Shown here: one piece after another, positions 33,880-45,382 of the stretch
How the letters are laid out: every line of letters begins with the position of its first letter
Numbering within the stretch: the stretch's first letter is position 1
Source of the DNA: Metellina segmentata
Taxonomy: Eukaryota; Arthropoda; Arachnida; Araneae; Tetragnathidae
Length of the DNA stretch: 64,000 nucleotides
NCBI GenBank assembly: GCA_947359465.1
Contig: OX375874.1
Span: forward strand, 103,630,410-103,694,409
Direction of reading: 5' to 3'
Notes under the pieces: generated by a model
Seen by the model: the letters and a program-made list of their open reading frames with translations, nothing else
Database searches by the model: none
What the model was told of the DNA's origin: nothing
Translations under genes and position numbers: made by a program

Positions 33880-34425
33880 TTCATAACGTAAGAAGCGAAA
33901 TTAAACTGAAACTGGAAACATAAAATTAGTATTTCTATTTAAAATCTACTACATTAAAAATAAACAAATCCACTAAATCTCAAAATCCCAAGTAATGTTT
34001 CGAACACCCTTGCAAAATTAATCTAGAATTTTTATAATGGTATCCAAGATTTCCTTACGAGCGCTTACTTCGCTATTTCAAACGTTGTTAGTAAAATCTT
34101 AGACTTTACTTACCTTAAATGACTTAAAAATTTCTGCAAATTTAGATAATGCTTCACTTAAATCAGAACAGAAAAAACGTTAATACACGCAAATATTTCA
34201 ACAGAGATAGATTACTTGATTGATATTACATATCAATCACTATTATAAAGGATAAAAGAAATTATAAGATAGTATTGTAGCAATTATACAAGGTTGGAAT
34301 AAGAAAATATTTACCTGTTTTCTATGTGGGCAAGATCACTGAATAGGGGTCTGCATCAAATGACCACCCATTTTATGTATCAAAAATTTTAACAGAAATG
34401 TGAGTACTTTTTTTTCAGTTTATTC
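33880..34425 (+). repeat. Block K, copy 3
   Basis: Paralogue of 18400-18967. A shared ancestor with 15575-15630 and 51145-51230 is also visible on its left side (CTCAAGGTCAGTTAAATC at about 33692). Confidence 0.75.
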
Positions 34426-34439
34426 TGTTAACTGCCGAT

Positions 34440-34757
34440 AATTGGTAATTTTTAGTTAACGTCGTACTAGAGCAACACAACGGGCTAATGACGACGGTCC
34501 GGGATCAATCCCTTAAGGGAAAGATTCGAGGACAACACCTCGTAATTTTGAACCACGGTTAAATGACGAAGCAACAACTGAGCTGGCACCCCACTCTCCA
34601 AACTTCCACACCAACCCAACGTGAGGACTTTCGGCCACGACAGATTTAAGGTGCACCAGCCGCCTCTACACCATACGCTTACAAACATCCATGCCCGGAT
34701 CCGGATTCGAACCAGGAACCTTCCGATCCAGAGGCTAACACACCGGATGGTCGGCTG
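34440..34757 (-). repeat. SINE family A with 14-bp target duplication
   Basis: TGTTAACTGCCGAT occurs at 34426-34439 and again at 34758-34771, directly flanking this copy. It landed exactly at the junction between block K and the older SINE that follows. Confidence 0.92.
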
Positions 34758-34769
34758 TGTTAACTGCCG

Positions 34770-35097
34770 ATCAACCGGTCCCGGTCTGGTGGTTAAGGTT
34801 AGCCTCTAGATCGGAAAGTTCCTCGTTCGAATCCGGGTCCGTACATGGTTGTTTGTTAGAGTATGGTGAAGAGTCGGCTGGTGCACCTTAAATCTGTCGT
34901 GGCCGAAAGTCCACACGTTGGGTTGGTGTGAAAGTTTGGAGAGTGGGGTGCCAGCTCAGGTGTTGCTTCGTCATCTGACCGTGGTTCAAAATTACGCTGC
35001 GTTGTCATCGGATCTTTCCCTTAAGGGGATTGATACCGAACCTCCGTCAATAGCCCACTGAGTTGCTCTAGTACGACGTTAACTAAAACTTACCTTA
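34770..35097 (+). repeat. SINE family A (older, downstream of block K)
   Basis: A box TCTGGTGGTTAAGG, B box GTTCGAATCC and tail CTAAAACTTACCTTACC. More tail-only pieces follow at 35098-35195. Confidence 0.85.
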
Positions 35098-35184
35098 CCT
35101 AGTACGACGTTAATTAGAAATTACCCGGATCGTCGTAAAAAGCCCGTTGTGTTGCTCTAGTATGACGTTTATTAAAAATTATCA

Positions 35185-35870
35185 ATTACCTATACTTCCA
35201 CTTTAGATTTTCTTATAATTATACTCATATTTTTACTAATTTTTTATTTTATACTAATAAATGTACTTATAACTTTGTAGCGTTAAAACCTAATGAAATG
35301 CAATTTGGTATCTGATGTAAACTTTTGATATAGATTCGAAATTATGTATTGAAATAAGGGGTTCCTATTGGGTAATTGGTAATTTTTAGTTTACGTCGTA
35401 CTAGAGCAACACAACGGGCTACTGACGACGGTCCGGGATCAATCCCTAAAGAGAAAGAACCGAGGACAACACCTCGTAATTTTGAACCGCGCTCAGATAG
35501 CGAAGCAACAACTGAGCTGGCACCCCACTCTCCAAACTTCCACACCAACCCAACGTGAGGACTTTCGGCCATGACAGATTTATGGCACATCAGCCGCTTC
35601 TACACCATACGCTTACAAACATCCATGCCAGGAACCTTCCGATCTATAGGCTAACACCTTAACCACTATGCCGGTTGGTCGGTACTGTTTGTTTGTACAC
35701 ATTGAATATTTTCGACCATATCATGTGTTCTATCCGTTTTGAACCCTTCCGATGCCAAATACGCCTCTTTTGCGTTTGTGTCTGTCAGTGTATGCCGTTT
35801 AGACGTTCACGCTGTTTAATATATGTTCATAAAACTTTGTATACTCCGAGTACTTATCTTCATTTAGTGA
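35185..35870 (-). repeat. Repeat N, inverted copy with nested SINE
   Basis: 35190-35368 is the reverse complement of about 4640-4810, and 35690-35860 that of 3970-4110. Between them at 35369-35685 sits a minus-strand SINE family A copy. With 33110-33540 it forms a second inverted-repeat bracket around SINEs. Confidence 0.7.
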
Positions 35871-36064
35871 CCGAACTTGGTTGAGTAAGTCTGTCTGTCC
35901 GTCCGTCTTTTTGTTTTATGTTCTGTTTTGTGTTTACGTGTTTGTACAGGCATCGTATGAATTTATTCCAGATATTGGATTGCAATGTGTTTTTTTATAC
36001 ATATATTAGTTTAGTGAATGTGTATATATTAAATATGTCAATATTAAACTTTTCTCTATTTTTA

Positions 36065-36520
36065 TACAGGGTGATTCTACGGTCATGGAACAAACTGGGA
36101 AGTGTGGTACAACTTACTAATATATACATTTTTCGTATAGGAATGTATGGTCGAAGATGACGCGTGGAGTTACGAACACAAAAAAGGAGACATGAACGGA
36201 AAAACATTGTTTATTTACAACATTCTTACAAAGTGCTTCTTTGCAGCAATGTCTACAATATATGCTCAAAATTGCGACTACCAACAGTAATACATGCTTG
36301 GTAGCGTCAAAGGACTGATTGACGAAAATTTCCAGAGATGCCAGGTATTTCGCGCACGCTTGCAGCCGCAATGGATAGTCGAGCAATTCCTTCTTCAATT
36401 GAGTCAATTGGAGTCCTGTAACCGATGGTTTTCAGATGCCCCCATAAGAAGCAATCGATGCTCGATATATCTGGCCACCGGACTGGTCCTTCCCCGCCGC
36501 GATATTCCACATTGACTAAC
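36065..36520 (-). pseudogene. DUF4817-type mariner, 3' part only
   Basis: The minus strand reads VRWPDISSIDCFLWGHLKTI, then GYRTPIDSIEEGIARL and PGISGNFRQSVL. This matches the third catalytic region and C-terminus of the transposase at 11673. A TGA replaces an expected arginine codon right after QSVL, then RYQACITVGSRNFEHIL follows. The terminal repeat TACAGGGTGATTC is at 36065. The first two catalytic regions and the other terminus are missing, so this is a 5'-deleted relic. Confidence 0.8.
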
Positions 36521-36699
36521 TCCCGGGCACTCGCATCGCCAAGCTTGCCAAACCATTCGAATTTTTAAGCTGTCTGTCGTTTCGCGGTAATCCCTCCCCC
36601 TTAGTTGGCAACCCACGTCCTCGAGCCCGTCTCGTACCGTCGACACTAGCGCGTCTATTGTTTGTCTGTTATCCAGAGGCTTGATTATCAATTATCATC

Positions 36700-37760
36700 G
36701 AAGATTATCATCGACACGTTCAAAGACAAATATTTAGGCGAGTTGAAGAAGGAATTCTTTCTTGCATCAGACGAGGATAGTTGCAACGACGACAAAAAAA
36801 TCGTTTTTGATGTGCAATCCAAACCGAGAAGAAAATGAAGATTTTTGGAAAGCCTCAGCTCACTAACCAACACGTGTTGGATAGAGTGCTCCGTCGCAAG
36901 AATTTGAACAGGTGAGTTTCATTTTGAAATTGTTTTCATTCCAGAAAATATTCCTTTAGTATATAGTAAAAAAAAAATGGAATCATGCATATCAGTTCAT
37001 AAGATTTTCTTTTGTCAAGAAAAGATAGCCTTCGGTATATTGTAAGGAAAACATGCAAAACTATTTCTTTCATGAATTTTCTTAATAAATTGAGCAAGAG
37101 GTGCTATTTTAAAAACAAAGGATTTAATTAATTACAATTATGATTGTATACTTGAAAGATATTACTTCAACCATTTTTATTTTATCATCTACCCACATTT
37201 GGAATCTCCTGGTTTTTGTCTTTTTTGAACTTTAAATATTTTAAAACTCAAAGCTAGGAAATCTTTAACAATTGATTGACTTATTTTAAACTAGTGATGG
37301 TAGAAACAGTTTCAATATTTTGCCTCACTGTTCAGTTTTCTGGTTTCAAATCTAACATACGGTGATATATAAAATAGAACCACAATTAAGCTTATTTTTA
37401 CTATGCAGTTTTTCACCTTAAGATAATATTTTTAATAGGAAATGTTCCAATTTTTAGGACAGATTATTATTAAAAAATGTGGAATAATGTATCTTTTGAA
37501 AAAAATATATTTTTCTTAATGCTATATAAACTATAAAACTAATATATAAAACTAATATATAAACTAATATATATAACTATATTAAACGTTTGTTTTAATA
37601 ATTAGATCAAACTACAGTTTTTTGAGTATTTTAATGATGTTTTGACTCCAATGGCAGCCAAGCGGTTTCATGATAATAGCCAATGATAAGTTTGTGGACA
37701 ATGTTTCTAATTCAGCCAAAAATCCCACTCAACGGCAAATTTTACACTTTCATGTCTCAT
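36700..37760. other. AT-rich stretch without recognisable features
   Basis: Short TATATAAACTAATA repeats at 37530-37580. No gene or element boundary seen. Confidence 0.5.
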
Positions 37761-37763
37761 GAC

Positions 37764-38621
37764 TGGAGTTGGGCCATTACTTGTTTAAACTAACTTGTTA
37801 CAATTACTTTTAAGATTACTTTTTACAACAAAATTTCATACTTACAAATGTTTTAAAAATAATGCAGGAATCAATAAATGAAAGATTTTTTATCAACTTT
37901 ATTATATCGTAAAAAGAAAATCTATTTATAGTGATACAGCAAAAGCTGCATCTCAGAATTTTTGTCACTTACGTGGCTGCGATTGGGTCGAAGACACAAA
38001 CCGACAGAACTAAACAACCTTTCAACAGCCGCACTGGCTGGTAGAGAGTATTGTATTTTGCAGACATGCTTTTTACTGCAGGTAGAGACCAAAATGCAGA
38101 CAAACTACAATCTTTGTTTTGAAAATAAGTCGATAACTCAAAATCAGCAGAAGGATGTGTAGTTTTCACTGTCTCAAAAAATTCGTCACTGCTAGATGAA
38201 TGTTGGTCATCATCAGTAGGAAAGGCTTCAATTTTGAGAGCACAATATTTCTGTTCTACGATTCGTTTGATATTTTCTCTTTGAAGAAATGCGTTGACAG
38301 TATCAGAATCAGTTATGACAGGATCAAGCCAAGTACAGAGTTTAAACTTTCGACAAAGAACACTGCCAGTCACTACATTTTTATCAGTAAAAATTTTTTT
38401 AATATATTTTTAACACCTTGTGTTAAAGAAATATTAAGTGGTTTACAATACTTTAAGGAGTCCTTTCAGTTTTGTAACGCGTTACTGCAACTAAAATTAC
38501 TTTATCAAAAATTCTGTAACGAATTACCTGTAAAATTACTGGTTTTGAAATTTAATGAATTATCTATAAGATTACTGCAAGAAGGAAATTATTACAAGTA
38601 ATGCGTTACCCCCCAACCCTG
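37764..38621 (-). mobile_element. hAT element, internally deleted
   Basis: The ends TGGAGTTGGG..CATTAC (37764) and GTTACCCCCCAACCCTG (to 38621) fit the CAGGGTTGGG..GTAAC pattern of a large hAT group. The flanks CTCATGAC and CTCATGTC are an 8-bp target duplication with one mismatch. The length is 858 bp, too short for a full transposase, and only its C-terminal end remains. Near the right end there are repeated GTAACG/TTAC motifs. Confidence 0.8.
37969..38373 (-). pseudogene. hAT transposase C-terminal fragment
   Basis: Acidic-serine linker (DDDQHSSSSDEFFE), then LPAVKSMSAKYNT, which matches the start of the hAT dimerisation region. The expected VERLFS motif is present only in altered frame, and VFDP appears just before the end. 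No RNase H-like core is left. Confidence 0.65.
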
Positions 38622-38807
38622 CTCATGTCGAGAAATTTATTTGGGTCCTTCAACAGTCCCTTTTGAAAAAATTGATGAAAAATTAAAACTGTATAAAGAA
38701 AAGGGTATTTACTGACTTTTAGAAATTATTCAAAAGTAAATGATTTAGGATTCATTTTAAAATTGCTTACTTGAACTAATGAACTGAAAACATTCTAGGG
38801 GCTGCTG

Positions 38808-40475
38808 TTGTTCACTCTTGATGGGACATGGGCTGTGCTTATAGTTACGGCTGTAATGAAAAGGGCACACAAGCTTCAGTGTTCTTCGGAAATCATTTTT
38901 GTGGATTCTACTGCCAGCTGTGAAAGTACAGGCTCCTCACAATACTTTCCAGCAGCAAAAGTAGGAGCTGTTCCAATAACTGCAGTCATCCATGAAAATC
39001 AAACACCCCAAAGTTATTTAACTGAATTTCCTTTGTGCTTTGAATATAGAGAGGTAAGATACATTTCCTATTTTTTTTTCAGTCAGAAACTTGTGTAAAA
39101 AATTACTTAAGCAGATAGGTTAAGGCAAAACACCCAAAGTTGATACATAGTCAAGACCAGCAGCATTGAATTAATAGGAATATCTATGTGAAGAAATTAT
39201 TTATTACATTACTTGGAGTATTTAATTAAGGTTAGTTTAAAAAAAATTCAATATTCGCATTTTCACAATGTTAGACTGTTTGCAAATGCTTCGGTAAAAG
39301 CAAAATAAAGAACTGCTTAAAATCTTATCATTGTATGGTGTGTTTCCAATGGGTGGTTTGCAAACTCTTAGGCGTGCAGGGAATTATTTATATTTCTCAA
39401 TTTTACACAATCTTTATCCCAACATTGAAGTTATTTCTTGAGTCCTCACAGATAGAGAATAGCCACATAGCTAGCTATAGAACATTAATTGCATCTTTTG
39501 TGAACATGGCAAAATAATTTTAAGTGGTAATCTATGTAATAGACATTTTTTTAATTACCTTGTAAAATAATTTAACAAAGGTTAACAATTATACTATCAT
39601 TTAACATTACAAGACCTTGTATAAACTATTATAAATATAAACAAAACCTGTAAGGAGACATTCTCAAATCTAATTGTTAACATTCATTTGTACAGCTCTC
39701 TCAAGAAATGATATATAATTGTTGAATCATAATTGTTATAATTTAATCCATGTTGAAGTGTAGAAAATATACCTCAATCTAAATGTAAACAAAGACTAGA
39801 AACACTTTCTATACATTTTAATGTAGTTTCGATATCAAGATATAACATTACTTAAACGCAATTTCATTTATGTTGAAATTCAGTACTACAGAGGACTAAG
39901 AATTCACTGTCTAAATGTAAACAAAGCCTGAAAGTAAACACTAAACATTCTAAATTTTGAATGAAATCAGTTAAGTGTACAGTTAAGAACTTACACAACT
40001 TTTAATTAAAAATAAAATGTTACATTAATATTTTTGCAATATTTAATGAATAAAAAATTATGAATTAGTATAACATAAGTGATTTCTAAGATTCAACTCA
40101 GTTTTAAATTTTCTACAAATCTGAATCAGTAAGTCTGAATTAATGAAGGGCAAATGGATGACTGGAAATGTATCTGTAAACAATAAAGCACTCTTGTTAT
40201 TAAGAGAAAAAAAAACACAAAAGATGTAGAGATTGACCAGGAAATTTATTGTTCAATTTTTACACTAATAATTGGATGTTATTTATACCTGAAGAAATTG
40301 AAATTCATCAATTGTCCCCTTTTAATTTTCAGGCACCAGCTTTCTTTATGACGGATGATTCAATAGCAGAAAAAAAAAGCCTTGGAAGAAATTTATCCTT
40401 CATCTGTGCTACATGCTCTGCCATTTCCACGTGGCAAAATGGAGAATTGAATTATCGGCCTCAGGAAGAACTTTG
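38808..40475 (+). pseudogene. MULE-like transposase fragment in two exons
   Basis: Exon 1 (38808-39052) reads MKRAHKLQCSSEIIFVDSTA, then GAVPITAVIHENQTPQSYL, the DDE core start of MULE-type transposase-like proteins. It ends at GAGAG|GTAAGA. Exon 2 starts after TTTTCAG at 40331 with APAFFMTDDSIAEKKSL. One base out of frame it continues LCHFHVAKWRI, the C..H motif region. Joining at the GT..AG sites gives the expected order of motifs. The frame shift near 40410 breaks it. The MTDDS and VDST aspartates are visible. Whether this was a host gene or an element cannot be decided. Confidence 0.6.
39053..40330 (+). other. Putative intron of the MULE-like gene
   Basis: Starts GTAAGATACA and ends TTTTCAG. 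AT-rich and without ORFs. The phrase TAAATGTAAACAAAG recurs at 39781 and 39914. Confidence 0.5.
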
Positions 40476-40619
40476 ACAGGAAACGGAGCATTAATATCAG
40501 AACGCACACTCAGTGTATTGATGTTGGTCAAAAGTAGCTTGGCAAATTTTGACAATCAACCTTATTTTATGCTGATCACATCAAGCACTGGAATTTTACT
40601 GCCCCCCCCTAGATAAAAG

Positions 40620-41400
40620 TAGAATTTTCATGATGACTAAATGAAATAAAAACTTTCCTTTTTTAAAATATGTCGGGTCTTATTACAGACAATGCGTATC
40701 AGGATTGATGTACTTTTTAATAAGAATTTTTCTTAGAGGTATCTTTAAAACTTCAAATTTAAATGTAACACTTGTCAATACAACTTAATTTCACTTTTGA
40801 AATGAGTGCTACGTTCTGTCACAAGACTAAACTGCAGCAAATGGGAAAACATGCAGTTTCAATAGTAAACATATATATTGTAAGGGGTATTATTGTTCTG
40901 AATCAAGTTCTCTTCTGTCAAACACTTTTCTATTCCTTATACATGGAACCAATAAAAAAAATATACGAGTCAAGGTTATTCACAAGTAGATTCAGAAAAT
41001 TTTGTAGAGACAGCAAACCTAATAGACGTAATCTTGAGAATATTGTGTGCAAAAGTAGTATTAGCTAGTTCTTTAGATATAAGAAATGATCAAAACATTC
41101 ACTAATATGTTACATTTCAAATTGTCATTCACTTTTGAAATGAAGAACGTTTGTACCCATTCCATATTCAGAGTCCAAGCGTTGAGGCATTGGTTGCGAA
41201 AGTCTGTCTGTCCGTCTTTCTGTTCTATGCTCGATTTTGTGTTTGTGTGTTTGTGTAAACATCACATGAATTGTATTCCAGATATTTGATTGCATTGTAT
41301 TTTATTTTATACATTATGTATTAGTTTAGTGAATGCAATATCAAACATTTCTTTATTGTTATATTTAGTTGAGTTTCATGCTAAAACACCTGAGTAAGTA
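40620..41400. other. Non-coding stretch; right part repeats 35890-36060
   Basis: 41195-41375 is a diverged copy of 35885-36060 (GTCTGTCCGTC..TTCCAGATATT..TAGTTTAGTGAATG). The left part shows nothing. Confidence 0.5.
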
Positions 41401-41514
41401 TACTTAAATCAACCATAATTTGGTAGTTTTGGAAAAATTGGAATGTCTATTGAATATTACGATTACTTCGATTGCTTTACCAGTACTGCTGAAAAAGTAA
41501 TTATTCTTCAAATT

Positions 41515-43340
41515 TTTTTTTTTTTTATGGAATTTCATCTCTGATACTTCATTTATTTCGAGTCTTATTTTTATTCTTTGCGCAATGAAAACGATTTCCG
41601 AATATTTGGGACAGACGATATTTTTCAATGAAACGAGAATGAACAAGATTGCGCGAGCAGTGATATTTTTTCTGGTTCTTTCGCTCTGAATTAATTTCAC
41701 ATTTCTAAATTTTGTACACTTTTAGTTGTAAGTTGTGGCAACTGTGCGAGATCAAGAGATAAAATTGAATCACAAATTAACATCTTTAGAACAATTTTTT
41801 GCGACATCTTGTATTTTGTTTTACTTCGCTGTTTCCTGTTTTAAATATTTATTATTTTAATAAATGTGTTTTCCTTCTCATCACATGCAACAGCACCACA
41901 AAGTATTAGACTTAAAAATGTTAGGTAAGTCAGTATAAATTTTCAGTAAATTTTAAGTGTTGTTATGCCATTATTGAAAGAATAATGCCATTATTGAAAG
42001 AATAATGCCGTTATTTAAAGAATAATGCCGTTATTTAAAGAATAATAATGTTTAAAAATCCAAACTAGAACTTTTTCCAACATTAAAAAATTCGTTGTAA
42101 TAATGACAGGAGAAGATTGCAAAATTTCATACTGTCGCATACCGCAGGCAAGAGTGCCACAAGTAAACAAATATTGTTTTGTTGACTATGAGTGCGAGAG
42201 CACTCGCCGTAAATCGTAATTTTAATTGAGTTGAACATGAAAAGAACTTAAGAAAGAGAATTTCAAATCTCCCTCAAAATCGTCTTTTATAGTAGTAACC
42301 TTAGTATCACCTTTCGTCATTTTGTCGCTTTGTCATACAGCAATTGTGCGATGTATGTGAAATGTATTACATGAATGGATATGCATGTGTAGGATTTGTG
42401 TCCAAAATAAGTTGTAGAAAATATAAAGATGGCGAAAGGTGTTAAAATAAATTTTTATTCTACAAAAAAAACTAAAAGTCATTATATATTTTGAGTATCT
42501 CTTCAATCTAGAGTAAACCAATTCAAACCGAGTAAGGTCGGGTATTTTGCTAGTTAAAAATAAAAAATAAAGATTTTTTTTAAATGGAATTTCAGTTCTT
42601 TTACTACATTTATTTCGAGTTTTATTTTTGTTATTTGCGCAATGTAAACGATTTCCGAACATTTGGGACAGACGATATTTTTCCACAAACCGGATCGTGT
42701 GCAGTGATATTTTCTGTTTCTTTCGCTCTGAATAATTTTTAAATTTTGTGCACTTTTAGCTGAAAGTGGCAACTGTGCAAGATCAAGAGATAAAAAAATA
42801 ATCACGAAATAATATCATTAAAACAACTTTTTCCCGAAAACTTTTATTTTGTTTTATTTCGCTGTTTTCTGTTTTAAATATTTATTATTTTAATAAATTG
42901 TATTTCCTTTTCACCACACGCAACACCACCACAAAGTATTTGAATTCAAGTGGCAAGTAAGTCAGAATAAGGAATGTAATTATATGCCGTTATTGAAAGA
43001 ATAGTGTTTAAAAAATCCGAACTAGAAATTTTCAAACATTAAAATATTATAATAAAATATTTTCAAACAAAATCGTCTTTTGCAGAGCACCTTTAGTGTC
43101 ACCTGTCGTCCTTTTGTAGCTTTGTCAAAAAGCAAGAGTGTGATGCACTTATGTATTATATGAATAGATACGCATGTGTAGGATTTGTATCCAAAGTAAG
43201 TTGTAGAAATTATAACACGATGGCGAAACGTGTTAAAATATTATTTTATTCTAAAGACACAAGGATTATATATTTTGATGTAAGGTCGAGTATTTTGCTA
43301 GTTATATAATATAACTTCTCATCACAAGAACAAAAATAAG
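41515..43340. repeat. Tandem duplication, about 1.05-kb unit
   Basis: 41515-42574 and 42575-43340 start with the same T-run, ATGGAATTTCA and GGGACAGACGATATTTTTC, then CGCTGTTT.CTGTTTTAAATA and CACCACAAAGTATT. The same sequence also occurs at 7190-7700. No conserved frame. Confidence 0.75.
41966..42045. repeat. 20-bp minisatellite, four units
   Basis: TGCCATTATTGAAAGAATAA occurs twice, then TGCCGTTATTTAAAGAATAA twice, without gaps. The paralogue near 42990 has only one unit. Confidence 0.95.
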
Positions 43341-43513
43341 AAGTCCAATAAATTGCTCTAGAATCGAGGAAATAAAGAAAACGCCGAGTGAGAACTGTTA
43401 CGAAGATGTCTAGTAGAGCTTCTAATGGAGTACAAGAGGCTGCAAGATACAAGTATTATATCTGACACCTTGCCCTACAATAGGACTAAAATACACTGCA
43501 CTTCCGAGTATGG

Positions 43514-43837
43514 TAATTGGTAATTATTTAGTTAACGTCGTACTAGAGCAACAGAACGGGCTATTGACGACGGTCCGGGATCAGTCCCTTGAGGGAAAGA
43601 TCCGAGGACAACACCTCGTAATTTTGAACCACGGTCAGATGACGAAGCAACACCTGAGCTGGCACCCCACTCTCCAAACTTCCACGCCAACCCATCGTGA
43701 GGACTTTCGGCCACGACAGATTTAAGGTGCACCAGCCGCCTATACACCATACGTTTACAAACATCCGGGCCCGGATTCGAACCAGGAACCTTCCGATCTA
43801 GAGGCTAACACCTTAACCACTATATCGGTTGGTCGAC
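43514..43837 (-). repeat. SINE family A with target duplication
   Basis: Flanked by CTTCCGAGTATGG (43501-43513) and CTTCCTAGTATGG (43838-43850). The paralogue at about 7875 (CTTTCGAACATAG) is uninterrupted. Confidence 0.92.
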
Positions 43838-44093
43838 CTTCCTAGTATGGAACCTAGTTCTAAATTCACAAATATGTACAAACCCACTAAAGTGAGTGTG
43901 ATACTACATTCTGTTTACTTAGCTCAATACCAGATGCCATGAGAAATAAAAGCCGTTTTAAAGGATTTCATCAGTAGGATAAGAGTATAGATTAGCAGGT
44001 TTTCAGGTACGACATTTAAGAATGACTTCAACAAATGCATGATGCTATCACCTAGGAAATCCTGAAAATAAATTGTCATCCTAAACAGATTGA

Positions 44094-44256
44094 TTTGGAG
44101 AGTGGGGTGCCAGCTCAGGTGTTGCTTCGTCATCTGACCGTGGTTCAAAATTACGAGGTGTTGTCCTCGAATCTTTCCCTTAAGGGACTGATCCCGGACC
44201 GTCGTCAATAGCCCGTTGTGTTGCTCTAGTACGACGTTAACTAAAAATTACCATTA
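44094..44256 (+). repeat. SINE family A, 5'-truncated, with target duplication
   Basis: Starts in mid-body (TTTGGAGAGTGGGGTGCC) and ends CATTA before CCTAAACAGATTGA at 44257-44270, which repeats 44080-44093. The paralogue at about 8120 has one copy of this motif and no SINE. Confidence 0.93.
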
Positions 44257-44337
44257 CCTAAACAGATTGAAACTATATTTCGACAGTTAGAAAATATCAA
44301 AATATTAATATACCAAAAAATACTAAAATTACTTGGT

Positions 44338-44690
44338 TGTTGTCCTTGGATCTTTCTGTTGGGGATAGATCTCGGACCGTCGTCAAAAGCCCTTTGCGTT
44401 TCACAAGAAAGACGGTAAAAATACCAAGTACAAAAATTAATAAGGTAGGTAGTTAGTTTCATTAACGTCGCGCTGGAGCAACACAAAGGGCCTTTGGCAA
44501 TGGTCCGGGATCAGTTACCTACGCGAAAGATCCGATGACAACACGTAATTTTGAACCACGGTCAGATGACGAGGCAACACCTGAGCTGAACCTCACTCAC
44601 CAAACTTTGGTGTTTGTTGGATTCGTACTCTTAACCCTCCGGATGTTAATTCGTTACTCTTCCAACTGGGCTACCGCTTTCAGATATTAT
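44338..44690 (-). repeat. SINE tail fragment and family B SINE
   Basis: 44338-44440 is a plus-strand tail fragment and 44452-44690 a family B copy, the same pair as at 9560-9970. Confidence 0.7.
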
Positions 44691-44699
44691 CGAACTGGT

Positions 44700-45380
44700 A
44701 ATGGCCTAAAAAGGAATTATCTCGTCTATACTAGTCACAATACAGCTACTAACCAAACGGGATCCCAACAAATATGAATAGTGGTGTCACCCTTGCTTTT
44801 AATGTGTGAATAAGGAAACCTTTCTTATATATCAATCCTTTAACATCTAAATATAATTCTCTTACGTGGCACGCAAAAAAAAGACGTTATTTGTTGACGC
44901 GTTTTGGCAACACTGTACGATTGTTTGTTTACCACAAGGCCTCGCGCATCAATTGAATTTATGAGCGTTATCGGATGAAATTTTATTGAAAAAAAAATGA
45001 ATTTTAGCTGAGCTGTTGCAGTTTATAATAGAAATTTTAAAAAAGCAGAGGATCTTTTCAGGGCAAACAATTATAGTTCAACAAGACGCTTGCACTACAA
45101 CTTTCGGCAGCAAACTCAATGAAAAAGTGTGGGTGGTTCGAGTGCTGGGGAAATGTACACAAACAACATGCTGGGTATTCAATTTCCCAAGCAACGCTCA
45201 CATTTCGAGTCAAAATTTGCTCAAAGTTTTCATTTGAATTTTGATTTTAGAGGTGCTGTATAAATATGTTCTGTAATGCAGCAATTTTAGATTTGAAAAA
45301 CATTTTTTTGGAATATCATATTTTGTAAACAATCCCTTCTGCTAGAACACATGTCTTCATTGATGCGAGCGAAGCGAGCA
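44700..45380. other. No recognised gene
   Basis: A short frame at 45040-45100 (TIIVQQDACTTTFGSK) faintly recalls the QQDGAPPHF motif of mariner transposases, but nothing else supports it. Confidence 0.3.
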
Positions 45381-45382
45381 TA

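Larger units (their letters stand above)
42890..44450. repeat. Paralogous segment L2
   Basis: Counterpart of 7190-8180 plus 9555-9650. It contains two SINE insertions (43514 and 44094) absent from L1 and lacks the Tc1 element present in L1. Confidence 0.8.

Noticed and set aside
45016..45237. Mariner-like QQD motif
   Set aside because: A single short resemblance without other transposase motifs or terminal repeats.
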